This document shows positions 1-5,237 of a stretch of DNA of 8,707 nt, one piece after another. The notes under the pieces were generated by a model that had not been told where the DNA came from, searched no databases, and was given only the letters and a program-made list of their open reading frames with translations. The stretch covers positions 1-8,707 of the forward strand of contig DGEC01000042.1 in NCBI GenBank assembly GCA_002385745.1, given 5' to 3'. Positions within the stretch are counted from its first letter, which is position 1; each line of letters opens with the position of its first letter. This DNA comes from Firmicutes bacterium UBA3936 (lineage in GTDB: Bacteria > Bacillota > Dethiobacteria > Dethiobacterales > Dethiobacteraceae). A program made the translations under genes and the position numbers.

Positions 1-231
1 ACACAAAGCCATGCTGTCTATTAAGGCAATAAACCACAAAACCAAGTAAAAAGCAAACAGAAGAAGGAGCCATGCAGCATTGGCTGCGGTATAAAAAAGT
101 CCCGTGACCGCAAAGACAGCCGCCGCTAAAACTCCTATAAACACACATCCCCTGCTTAAAAAGCCCAGATAAATATGGCCTGCGCCCGGTAGAAACGAAA
201 GGATAAACGTAATGAACTTACTCTTTTTCAA
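1..231 (-). CDS. TM2-like small membrane protein (partial, runs off left edge)
   Basis: This frame is open for 77 codons from a TTG at 231-229 to the window edge, so the C-terminus is missing. It begins MKKSKFITFILSFLPGAGHI and continues with YLGFLSRG, the pattern seen at the start of TM2-like and related small membrane proteins (a short basic tail, then a helix with a PG-GH-YLG motif). Two further hydrophobic stretches follow, at about residues 30-47 and 54-73. The TTG overlaps the stop codon of the anti-sigma gene (ATTGA), and a GGAGG lies about 7 nt upstream within the end of that gene, so translation is probably coupled. Its position as third gene of a sigma/anti-sigma operon suggests a role in the same envelope response. 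The function is unknown. I am confident of the gene and only moderately confident of the family. Confidence 0.7.
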   Translation of the reverse strand, partial: MKKSKFITFILSFLPGAGHIYLGFLSRGCVFIGVLAAAVFAVTGLFYTAANAAWLLLLFAFYLVLWFIALIDSMALC

Positions 232-704
232 TCTGCTCCCTCCTCATCACCGTTAGGTTTCAATATATCCAGTAGAGTTAATGTATTGTCCAGCAGTCTG
301 TCGGACCAGCCGAATGGAATCCTGCTTGTTTCCCGTTTCTCAAGGAATTGCTCCGGCCGGTTTTCTGCCTGCGCTATTTCCGGAATTTTTTTCACAAAAA
401 TCTGAAACACTCCGGAAGACATCAGGATAAAAGTCAGGCAGGCTGCAGCCGTATAGTAGAATAGATCCCTTCTTTTTGCATATCTTCTGCTTTCCAAGGC
501 ATTGATGCTTTTCATTACATCTGCAGTAAAATTAGGGCTGATGTTCCGGTTGGCAAAAGCTTCATCCGGCGGTGAAATAAAGGATAAATATTCTGCCAGG
601 CATTTATTGCATACCAGCAGGTGCTTTTCCATTTTTAAATTCTTTTTTTCTTCTACCTGCCCCTTGGCAAAGGCCAGCCATTCCTGCCGGGAAAAATGTT
701 TCAT
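228..704 (-). CDS. Zinc-finger anti-sigma factor, single-pass membrane protein
   Basis: This 158-residue protein has the ZAS anti-sigma layout. The cytoplasmic N-terminal domain contains H28-x3-C32-x2-C35, and H3 sits where the fourth zinc ligand (Cys or His) normally lies. A basic stretch (RRYAKRR, 73-79) is followed by one membrane helix at about 81-104 and a roughly 50-residue C-terminal part predicted to be outside. The known role of the family is to hold the cognate ECF sigma factor at the membrane until an envelope signal triggers release or proteolysis. The ATG follows the sigma stop codon directly (TGAATG), and its AAGGAGG ribosome binding site lies inside the last sigma codons, so the two proteins should be made in a fixed ratio. 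The gene looks intact. The inducing signal cannot be read from the sequence. RsiW-like factors share this finger layout, but orthology is not shown. Confidence 0.88.
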   Translation of the reverse strand: MKHFSRQEWLAFAKGQVEEKKNLKMEKHLLVCNKCLAEYLSFISPPDEAFANRNISPNFTADVMKSINALESRRYAKRRDLFYYTAAACLTFILMSSGVFQIFVKKIPEIAQAENRPEQFLEKRETSRIPFGWSDRLLDNTLTLLDILKPNGDEEGAD

Positions 705-1253
705 TCATTCATCCTCCTTCCACCGTTCTTTTAATTTCCGCCTGGCCCTGTACAGCCTGGTCTCCACCGTTTTTACGGTTATGCCTTCTTCACTGGCTAT
801 CTGCCGGCAGCTCTTTCCGGAGAAGTAATACTTTGTTATTACTCTCCGGTAACTTTCCGGCAGCTGCCGGCAGAGGACTCTGATTCTTACCGCATCCTCC
901 TGTTGCAGCATAGTTTCTTCAATGCTGTTTTGCTCTCCCTGCAGCGCCAGCTGCTCACGCAAGGCAGCGGCCTTTTCCTTTGCCTGAATTCTCTGCTGTT
1001 TTCTCTTCCAGTCAATAGCTTTGCGGACGGCAATTCGGCCCAGCCATGTCCGAAAGCCTGCGAACCGGTAACGGGGTAAAGAGAGATAAACCTGCAGGAA
1101 TACCTCCTGAGCAATATTTTCAGCATGAAAGTCGTCCTTTGTAAGATTGAGAATAATCGCAAACACATATCCCTTGTATTTATCCACCAACTGCTCAAAG
1201 ACTTCTTTATCTCCGGCGGCCGCCCGTTTGATGAGAATATCCTCCAAGCTCAT
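705..1253 (-). CDS. ECF-subfamily RNA polymerase sigma factor
   Basis: This 182-residue group 4 sigma factor has only regions 2 and 4. Region 2 spans about residues 19-85 and contains ENIAQEVFLQVY and the -10-reading segment FRTWLGRIAVRKAIDWKRK. Region 4 spans about 131-178 (LPESYRRVITKYYF, then the helix-turn-helix GKSCRQIASEEGITVKTVE and the basic end RLYRARRKLKERW). A charged linker of about 45 residues separates them. I chose the ATG at 1253, preceded by a GGGGGGAG ribosome binding site. An in-frame TTG at 1277 would add eight residues (LCGKGGE-type) that overlap that site and are not sigma-like. The gene is first in an operon with its anti-sigma factor. It probably directs core polymerase to its own promoter and an envelope-stress regulon. 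It resembles SigW/SigV-type factors, but I cannot assign a subgroup. Confidence 0.92.
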   Translation of the reverse strand: MSLEDILIKRAAAGDKEVFEQLVDKYKGYVFAIILNLTKDDFHAENIAQEVFLQVYLSLPRYRFAGFRTWLGRIAVRKAIDWKRKQQRIQAKEKAAALREQLALQGEQNSIEETMLQQEDAVRIRVLCRQLPESYRRVITKYYFSGKSCRQIASEEGITVKTVETRLYRARRKLKERWKEDE

Positions 1254-1343
1254 CTCTCCCCCCTTCCCACACAGCAAATGCCCGCAAACAGAGACATCAT
1301 CAAGTCTTTGCTTGCTATGAATATATCACTTTTCATCTCTATA

Positions 1344-1370
1344 GACGTAATGACTTCCCTTATCCCCTCA
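1344..1370 (-). promoter_or_regulatory. Candidate ECF-type promoter of the sigma/anti-sigma operon
   Basis: On the minus strand, TGAGGG (1370-1365) is followed after 17 nt by CGTC (1347-1344) and then TATAG. CGTC followed by TA is typical of the -10 element of Firmicutes ECF sigma factors. The -35 matches the usual TGAAAC only in its first three bases. The site lies about 90 nt before the sigma start codon, just after the terminator of the preceding unit, which is where an autoregulatory promoter would be expected. No good sigma-A promoter was seen in this gap. The assignment is tentative. Confidence 0.35.
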
Positions 1371-1390
1371 GGATTCCTTTCAATACTTAT

Positions 1391-1466
1391 AAAAAAAATG
1401 ACCGCAGCAGGCCGCCCGCTTAAGGACACGACATAACCATGCCCAGGGCTGCCGCGATCATTTTTT
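1391..1466 (-). terminator. Intrinsic terminator of the repressor/membrane-protein unit
   Basis: Arms 1449-1466 and 1393-1410 form an 18-bp stem in minus-strand RNA, followed by a U8 tract (1398-1391). Two positions are mismatched in plus-strand RNA (C-A and A-C) but become G-U wobbles in minus-strand RNA, so the hairpin pairs fully only in the orientation that would end the unit at 1484-2124. The loop of about 38 nt is long and may fold further. The hairpin separates that unit from the sigma operon downstream. Confidence 0.75.
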
Positions 1467-1483
1467 GGCAGTTTGATGCCCCG

Positions 1484-1909
1484 CTATATTGTTTTGTTGT
1501 AGAAGATCTTCAGGATGCCTATTATAACTGCAGTATATAGCGTAGCTGCAAGCAGGGTGAAAAAAACAATTTGATTGATATGAACTGTAATCAGCATAGC
1601 GGCAGAAAGAGAGATAAGAATAATTACAATCCCTGTCCTGCCGATTTGATAACTGATATGTTTTTCCCTTTCGTCATTTTCCTCGATATATAAGAGCTTG
1701 AGTTTTTTTTCATCCCTTAACGCGGCTCTGTACTTGGCGATAAAGTAGAATGCAACAAATTCAATGCCAATCGCAAACCCCAAAGAAAATGCAAAGGCCA
1801 TATTTTCTGCATCAAATATCCTGGAAAGTATTACCAAAAGGGCTACAACGACACAATAAATTCCTCCCAGATAAATCCGCCTTTTAAGTTGTTGTTTAAA
1901 TTCCATCAT
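1484..1909 (-). CDS. Four-helix membrane protein of unknown function, partner of an Xre-type repressor
   Basis: The protein has 141 residues and four predicted membrane helices (about 12-32, 38-58, 93-111 and 114-136). A charged loop between helices 2 and 3 contains IEENDEREKHI (75-85). A similar ENDER-type loop occurs in small Firmicutes membrane proteins encoded next to short Cro/C1 repressors (DUF2178/DUF3796-like), but I cannot verify the family. The ATG overlaps the repressor stop codon (ATGA), and a second ATG follows immediately, so residue 1 or 2 could be the start. GGAGGAGATT near the end of the repressor gene supplies the ribosome binding site. Strict coupling with the repressor suggests that the protein is what the repressor controls, or that it senses a membrane signal for it. 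Biochemical function is unknown. Confidence 0.75.
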   Translation of the reverse strand: MMEFKQQLKRRIYLGGIYCVVVALLVILSRIFDAENMAFAFSLGFAIGIEFVAFYFIAKYRAALRDEKKLKLLYIEENDEREKHISYQIGRTGIVIILISLSAAMLITVHINQIVFFTLLAATLYTAVIIGILKIFYNKTI

Positions 1910-2124
1910 TTTTTAATCTCCTCCACTTCCACTTCGGAAAAATCAAATATGTCCTCTATGGTTGTGCCAAAGTACTTTGCAATCTTGTATGCCAAAACCA
2001 AGGACGCAGTATACTTTTCACGTTCTATAGAGGTAATCGTTTGCCTTGTAACTCCCACTGCCATGGCCAATTCTTCCTGGGTAATTTTATGTTTTTTTCG
2101 CAACTCTGCTATTCTTGTTTTCAA
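1906..2124 (-). CDS. Cro/C1-type (Xre) helix-turn-helix transcriptional regulator
   Basis: This 72-residue protein is essentially a single DNA-binding domain. The helix-turn-helix lies at about residues 15-35 (TQEELAMAVGVTRQTITSIE), followed by the usual YTASLVLAYKIAKYFGTTIEDIF helices and a short acidic tail. This minimal form is common among Firmicutes repressors that control a neighbouring membrane protein. The start is a TTG at 2124 with GGAGGTG a few bases upstream. No better ATG is in frame. The gene follows a near-consensus sigma-A promoter overlaid by three spaced copies of a 14-bp repeat, so autorepression is likely. It overlaps the next gene by four bases (ATGA). The domain call is secure. 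Target genes other than its own unit are unknown. Confidence 0.9.
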   Translation of the reverse strand: MKTRIAELRKKHKITQEELAMAVGVTRQTITSIEREKYTASLVLAYKIAKYFGTTIEDIFDFSEVEVEEIKK

Positions 2125-2144
2125 GATACACCTCCGAAATGCAA

Positions 2145-2204
2145 AGTATGCTTTACATATTTAGTATAGTTTGCTTTGCATAAAATGTCAAGTATGCTTT
2201 ACAT
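2145..2204. repeat. Three 14-bp direct repeats at 23-bp spacing, probable operators
   Basis: AGTATGCTTTACAT occurs identically at 2145-2158 and 2191-2204. A variant with two changes, AGTTTGCTTTGCAT, lies exactly midway at 2168-2181. Copy starts are 23 bp apart in both cases, about two helical turns. Copies include partial dyads (AAAG/CTTT in the first), and ATGCAAAG at 2139-2146 is an inverted match to CTTTGCAT at 2174-2181. The array covers the promoter of the adjacent Xre gene. Operator function is inferred. Confidence 0.7.
2163..2191 (-). promoter_or_regulatory. Strong sigma-A promoter of the Xre regulator unit
   Basis: On the minus strand, TTGACA (2191-2186) and TATACT (2168-2163) are separated by 17 bp. 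The -35 is a full consensus match, the -10 matches 5 of 6, and the spacing is ideal. The -10 ends about 38 bp before the TTG start codon. Repeats at 2145-2158, 2168-2181 and 2191-2204 cover the initiation region, the spacer and the upstream edge of the -35, so a bound repressor would block polymerase. Confidence 0.85.
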
Positions 2205-2226
2205 TTTTTATTAAACCTATCTTTAC

Positions 2227-2591
2227 TCATTCCCTATTACCGGCTTGATTTAAATAATGCAATACCCGCTCAATTTGTTTTCTTTTCTCATTGTCCAAAA
2301 CATAATCTTCCGGGAGGTAATCTTCTGCCTGCATATTATTGACAAGACTTTCAATTTGCAGTGAAGCAAGCGGCAATTTTTGCTTTTTCCTGCACAAATC
2401 GTAGTACTGGTTTAATGCTACTTTAAAAAGCCAGTAAGATATTTTCTCTGCATCGATTGCATCCAAATATACAAAGGCTTTTAGAAAGGTACTCTGGACA
2501 ATATCTTCAGCATCGGCATGACTGCAGCCTATCTTAACAAGGTATTTATAAATGACCGACATTTTCTCGGCTTCTCCAGTTCATTACCCAT
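2227..2591 (-). pseudogene. Degraded ECF sigma factor gene (frameshifted start, region 4 missing)
   Basis: The open frame at 2562-2227 encodes 111 residues covering most of sigma region 2: HADAEDIVQSTFLKAFVYLD, then KISYWLFKVALNQYYDLCRKK. The linker continues to YVLDNEKRKQIERVLHYLNQ and then stops after AGNRE, exactly where region 4 should begin, so the promoter -35 recognition domain is absent. The first residues of a normal sigma (MGNELEK) are found in another frame from an ATG at 2591 with a GAGGGG ribosome binding site. One missing base near 2570-2575 would join the two. The ATG at 2562 could still be used, with GGAGAAG upstream. What follows the stop is directly the promoter of the Xre unit, so a deletion probably removed region 4 and any anti-sigma partner. 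A functional region-2-only protein is possible but less likely. Confidence 0.72.
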
Positions 2592-2614
2592 CTACACCCC
2601 TCGCCTGTTAATTA

Positions 2615-2630
2615 ATAGAATGCATTCTAT
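2615..2630. promoter_or_regulatory. Perfect 16-bp palindrome, possible operator
   Basis: ATAGAATGCATTCTAT is a perfect inverted repeat with no spacer. It overlaps the -10 element of the promoter at 2624-2652, where a repressor dimer would block initiation. The form and size suit a TetR-type or similar dimeric regulator, but no such gene is in the window. It is too short and lacks a U tract to act as a terminator. Confidence 0.45.
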
Positions 2631-2652
2631 CGTTCACTTATTAAACGGTTAA
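2624..2652 (-). promoter_or_regulatory. Candidate sigma-A promoter of the degraded sigma gene
   Basis: Minus-strand TTAACC (2652-2647, 4 of 6 matches) and TAGAAT (2629-2624, 5 of 6) are 17 bp apart. The -10 ends about 33 bp before the ATG at 2591. The surrounding sequence is AT-rich, and the -10 lies inside the perfect palindrome at 2615-2630. Confidence 0.5.
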
Positions 2653-2721
2653 ATCCTCTAAAAGTATACAATAGTTAATTATTAAGGGCCCATTGGCCCC
2701 TATAAGAAGTTTGTGTATTAT

Positions 2722-2764
2722 AAAAACAGGCAGAAGCTTTGCCTCTGCAAAGACTTCTGCCTGT
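2722..2764 (-). terminator. Strong intrinsic terminator facing left, without an obvious gene
   Basis: Arms ACAGGCAGAAG (2726-2736) and CTTCTGCCTGT (2754-2764) pair perfectly. The inner arms CTTTGC (2737-2742) and GCAAAG (2747-2752) extend the stem to 17 bp around a CTCT tetraloop, with one bulged base at 2753. Minus-strand RNA then reads UUUUUAUAAUA, the expected tail, while plus-strand RNA has no U tract. It therefore stops transcripts arriving from the right. The only gene there runs the other way, so it may block antisense transcription or belong to a lost gene or small RNA. Confidence 0.8.
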
Positions 2765-2768
2765 CCGG

Positions 2769-2831
2769 ATTTGCCGATTTCTTTACGGAAAAGCAAACAG
2801 CTCTAAACTGTTTTTGCTTTTTCTGGCAAAT
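2769..2831 (+). other. Nested inverted repeats in the phosphatase leader
   Basis: ATTTGCC (2769-2775) and GGCAAAT (2825-2831) can form an outer stem. Inside it, AAAAGCAAACAG (2789-2800) pairs with CTGTTTTTGCTTTT (2808-2821), apart from two bulged U residues, around a 7-nt loop. The inner hairpin ends in a U-rich arm and could act as a weak terminator or attenuator on the plus strand. A further short stem, AAAGGAG/CTCCTTT (2849-2855 and 2864-2870), follows. It matches no riboswitch that I recognise. Confidence 0.4.
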
Positions 2832-2842
2832 GATGTTATGAT
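2814..2842 (+). promoter_or_regulatory. Candidate promoter of the HAD phosphatase gene
   Basis: TTGCTT (2814-2819, 3 of 6 matches to the sigma-A -35) and TATGAT (2837-2842, 5 of 6) are separated by 17 bp, about 83 bp before the start codon. The weak -35 lies within the 3' arm of the leader hairpin. If this is the promoter, the upstream hairpins are not transcribed with the gene and only the AAAGGAG/CTCCTTT stem is in its leader. Confidence 0.35.
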
Positions 2843-2925
2843 TTTCACAAAGGAGGCCGGCTGCTCCTTTCTGTCCTTTTCTCGGAAGCAGTTTGGCATA
2901 AAAGTCATACCAACGGAGGGAGAAG

Positions 2926-3735
2926 ATGATTAAAGCATTGTTTTTTGACATGGACGGAACGCTTTTAACCCCGGAGGGGAAAATATCCGAAGAAACAAAA
3001 CTTGCGTTAAAAGAGTGCAGGGCAAAAGGAATCAAAGTATTTGCCGCAACGGCAAGGCCGCCGCTGCTGGCCGAAATGCTTAATTTAAGCAAGTCCGAAG
3101 CGCGCCTTATTGCCGATGGCGGTGTTTTCTACAACGGGGCCTGCATCTGGTGCAATGAGCAAAAGTTCTATACCTATCTGCCGGAAAGTGCAGTTAAAAC
3201 GGCAGTCGAAACAATAAGTGCCTATGAAGATGTAAATACAGTGGTGCAGCTGGCCGATGAAAAACATTCTTTCCGCTTTGAAGTGACTGAAGAAGCATTA
3301 AAAGGCTGGGGAGTGGCCAAAGATAAACTGATTCCCCTCGCCGCTCTTCCCCATGACCAGGCAGTGCGGGTTTTTGCCTTTTCTGCACAGACGCCGCTGC
3401 CGCCGCTGTATGAAAAACTCAGGACAGCCGTGGGTGACAAGGCCAATGTGTTTCTGCTGCAAAGGGGCGGTTTTAGCAGCATTGAAATTCTCCCCAAAGG
3501 AGTTAACAAAAAGCTGGCTATTGACAGGCTGCTTGACATTTGCAACCTCACTCCAGATGAAGCGGCCGTGTTTGGTGATGACATAAACGATATAGAAATG
3601 CTGCAGGGTTTTACTTATTCCGTTGCCATGGGCAATGCCCGGGAAGAAGTAAAAAGGCACGCCAATTTCATTACACGCAGCAATGCTGAGGAAGGCATAT
3701 CCTATGCCCTCCGGAAGGTTTTAAAAGTTATATAA
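2926..3735 (+). CDS. Cof-type HAD-IIB family phosphatase
   Basis: This 269-residue protein is of the usual length for the Cof/YidA-like family. All four HAD motifs are visible. Motif I is FFDMDGTLL, with nucleophile D8 and acid/base D10. Motif II is AATARP around T42. Motif III is the lysine of LPKGVNK (K191). Motif IV is GDDINDIEML (D218, D219, D222), which binds magnesium. The section between about residues 85 and 185 is the C2-type cap that selects the substrate. Family members are cytoplasmic magnesium-dependent phosphatases acting on sugar phosphates or cofactors such as FMN and PLP. The substrate here cannot be read from the sequence. The ATG has GGAGGGAG four bases upstream. It is the only plus-strand gene, is intact, and is probably transcribed alone, ending at the hairpin just past its stop codon. 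Confidence 0.92.
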   Translation: MIKALFFDMDGTLLTPEGKISEETKLALKECRAKGIKVFAATARPPLLAEMLNLSKSEARLIADGGVFYNGACIWCNEQKFYTYLPESAVKTAVETISAYEDVNTVVQLADEKHSFRFEVTEEALKGWGVAKDKLIPLAALPHDQAVRVFAFSAQTPLPPLYEKLRTAVGDKANVFLLQRGGFSSIEILPKGVNKKLAIDRLLDICNLTPDEAAVFGDDINDIEMLQGFTYSVAMGNAREEVKRHANFITRSNAEEGISYALRKVLKVI

Positions 3736-3771
3736 AAAGAGCTGCACTGCCAGAGCAAGTTCAGCTCTTTT
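3736..3771. terminator. Two-way terminator between convergent genes
   Basis: AAAGAGCTG (3736-3744) and CAGCTCTTT (3762-3770) pair perfectly around a 17-nt loop. Plus-strand RNA ends CUCUUUUCCC, and minus-strand RNA ends CUCUUUUUUAUAU, so the hairpin can stop both the phosphatase and the helicase gene, better for the latter. The right arm includes the stop codon of the helicase gene (3763-3761), so coding sequence and terminator overlap. Confidence 0.75.
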
Positions 3772-4189
3772 CCCTATGGAAATGTACTTCCGGAAGAATA
3801 ATTTTTATTTCTTTTTCTTCTCCTTCCTTTTTCCAGAAAACAACGAAACTTACTTTGGCGAATTTAGGCATATAACCGTTTTTCATAATACGCTCCATTT
3901 TTTCCGTAAAGCTTTTGGAAGGATAAAAGACCCTGATTCCCTCTTTCGTCAGCCACCGGCCGTCTTTATAGTACAGGATGTCACCGCTTTGCAAGCTGTT
4001 TACAATCTGCTGCCGGGATATAAAAAAATCCAGCCACACATCACGGTGGCTCAACTGCACCGCCAGCTTTTCCGGCATTCCGTACTTATTATCATCTTTT
4101 GTATAGATTAGATTTTCGGTCCGGATATGATTTAAGTAGCGGCCGTTCAGATGAACAGTCAGGTTATTTTTCGCCCGGGTCATAGCCAC
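3761..4189 (-). CDS. Fragment 7: UvrD motif VI and C-terminal tail
   Basis: The frame starts at an internal GTG and reads MAMTRAKNNLTVHLNG (1-16), the end of helicase motif VI with the ATP-contacting arginine R5. Its first half, RQLYV, lies just upstream in the same frame. The remaining 125 or so residues form the C-terminal tail. It contains LSHRDVWLDFFISRQQIVNSLQSGD, a small mixed alpha/beta part with GDILYYKDGRWL, and a basic beta-rich end (KFAKVSFVVFWKKEGEEKEIKIILPEV). I do not recognise this as a named domain, though it looks like a compact nucleic-acid-binding fold. It ends at a TGA inside the two-way terminator. Six junctions separate the seven numbered segments; the first is the exonuclease. 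Confidence 0.78.
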   Translation of the reverse strand: MAMTRAKNNLTVHLNGRYLNHIRTENLIYTKDDNKYGMPEKLAVQLSHRDVWLDFFISRQQIVNSLQSGDILYYKDGRWLTKEGIRVFYPSKSFTEKMERIMKNGYMPKFAKVSFVVFWKKEGEEKEIKIILPEVHFHREKS

Positions 4190-4770
4190 ATAAAGCTGAC
4201 GTTTTTTTCTTCCGTGTCCGGCTGGAAATTTTCCAAGAGAAGAAAGACATTGTCAAATTCCCTGCCCTTTGCTTTATGAATGGTAGATACTAAAATAGTT
4301 TCCCGTGATTCTGCATAAAAGTCTTCCAGTTTGGATTCCTTAATAAACATCTCAAAATCTGTGCGGTACTTGGTTTTTGGGTAAATAGCGGCAAAATCCC
4401 GAATAATTTTTTTACAAACAGTAATAAGACTGCTTTTCCCGTATTGTTTCAGTAAAGCTTTTTCCGCCCTTTCCCAGACTTCATTATCAATAACCGGAGT
4501 GTTGGCAGCAAGGGATACTTCTTTAAAGAAGTACCGCAGTTCCACAAGGTCATAGAGATCAAACCCGTCATTCGTCTGAATAAGACTGGCCGGCATGCCT
4601 CGTTCCAGCAGCATCCCCGTTACCTGCAAGGCTTCGTCATTGGTCTGTGTCAGCACACAAGTGCTTCCCGCCAGGTCTGTGCGGGAAAGGTCTTCCACAA
4701 AAGGAGCAAGCAAATTATTGTTTGCATAGTGCACAATCCGGATACTCCCGTTTTCGCGGCTATGGGGCAC
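4180..4770 (-). CDS. Fragment 6: UvrD domain 2 with motif V
   Basis: This 196-residue frame starts at an internal GTG. It carries the second RecA-like domain of the SF1 helicase: the strand IRIVHYANN, a LAGSTCVLTQTNDEALQVTGMLLERGMP segment typical before the 2B insertion, and motif V ILVSTIHKAKGREFDNVFLL (159-178), which contacts DNA and ATP. The 2B-like region between about 85 and 155 is short compared with UvrD. After TEEK (186-189) the register is lost and the last seven residues are noise. One more A in the A7 run at 4202-4208 restores KKRQLYVAMTRAK, which is motif VI. Confidence 0.82.
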   Translation of the reverse strand: MPHSRENGSIRIVHYANNNLLAPFVEDLSRTDLAGSTCVLTQTNDEALQVTGMLLERGMPASLIQTNDGFDLYDLVELRYFFKEVSLAANTPVIDNEVWERAEKALLKQYGKSSLITVCKKIIRDFAAIYPKTKYRTDFEMFIKESKLEDFYAESRETILVSTIHKAKGREFDNVFLLLENFQPDTEEKNVSFMWL

Positions 4771-4772
4771 GA

Positions 4773-5237
4773 TTATATTTTTTTCAGGCGCCCCCTGATC
4801 AAGGCTGTAAACTGATTGGTAAAATGTACCAGATTACTTTTGCTGCGGTAGTTTTCCAAAAGCTCGTACTTAGTTGCCTTTTTTTCTTCCATGAACTTTT
4901 GCAAATACTTGGCGCTGGATCCTCGAATTACCCTCATTTCTTCATTGTAATCCATTAGTACTTGCAGGAGAGCATAAACCTGCTCGTCCATATCCTGGGC
5001 TTCATCTATTATTAGTACCGATTTAGCTATTCTGCCGGGCTCCACATCACCGTTTTTTATCTTCTCAACAGCACTTGTTATTACCCGGTCAAATTTTTCA
5101 GTACTGCCGACTCTGCCAAGCAAATCAAAACAGAAGGAATGAAAAGTTTTTATTTCAATAAAATTAGCTGCACTGCCGATAAGCTTCCGTAATCTCATTT
5201 TAAATACAGTAGCTGCCGCCCGGGAAAAAGTCAACAT
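4773..5237 (-). CDS. Fragment 5: UvrD motifs Ia, Ib, II and IV, motif III missing
   Basis: The 154 residues contain motif Ia LTFSRAAA (2-9), motif Ib TFHSFC (31-36), Walker B LIIDEAQDMD (75-84) and motif IV LLENYRS (126-132). Between Walker B and motif IV, UvrD proteins have a GD-x-x-Q-x-IY-x-FRG segment (motif III). Here the sequence goes straight from MRVI (101-104) to RGSSAKYLQKF, so about 12 residues including the GD and Q are absent, without a change of register. This should abolish coupling of ATP hydrolysis to unwinding. The frame ends at RLKKI. One A added to the A7 run at 4778-4784 gives RLKKNIIVPHSRENG and joins the next fragment. ATG 5237 overlaps the stop of fragment 4 but is an internal methionine of the family. 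Confidence 0.82.
   Translation of the reverse strand: MLTFSRAAATVFKMRLRKLIGSAANFIEIKTFHSFCFDLLGRVGSTEKFDRVITSAVEKIKNGDVEPGRIAKSVLIIDEAQDMDEQVYALLQVLMDYNEEMRVIRGSSAKYLQKFMEEKKATKYELLENYRSKSNLVHFTNQFTALIRGRLKKI

Larger units (their letters stand above)
2592..2925. other. Gene-free intergenic region with promoters, an orphan terminator and a structured leader
   Basis: I see no convincing gene in these 334 bases. Open frames here on either strand are short or are shadows of the phosphatase gene. The left third is AT-rich and holds the promoter and palindrome of the degraded sigma gene, plus a small GGGCC-CATT-GGCCC inverted repeat near 2687-2700. The centre has a strong minus-strand terminator (2722-2764). 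The right part is the leader of the phosphatase gene, with several inverted repeats. Confidence 0.6.

Noticed and set aside
2739..2933. Plus-strand open frame of 64 codons just before the phosphatase
   Set aside because: It starts inside the terminator stem, has no ribosome binding site and overlaps the phosphatase start in another frame.
2718..3092. Minus-strand open frame of 124 codons covering the phosphatase leader and start
   Set aside because: It is antisense to the clear HAD motifs, has no ribosome binding site, passes through a perfect terminator hairpin, and resembles no protein I know.
3222..3660. Several minus-strand open frames of 60-120 codons within the phosphatase gene
   Set aside because: They are shadows of the conserved plus-strand gene, with no start signals of their own.
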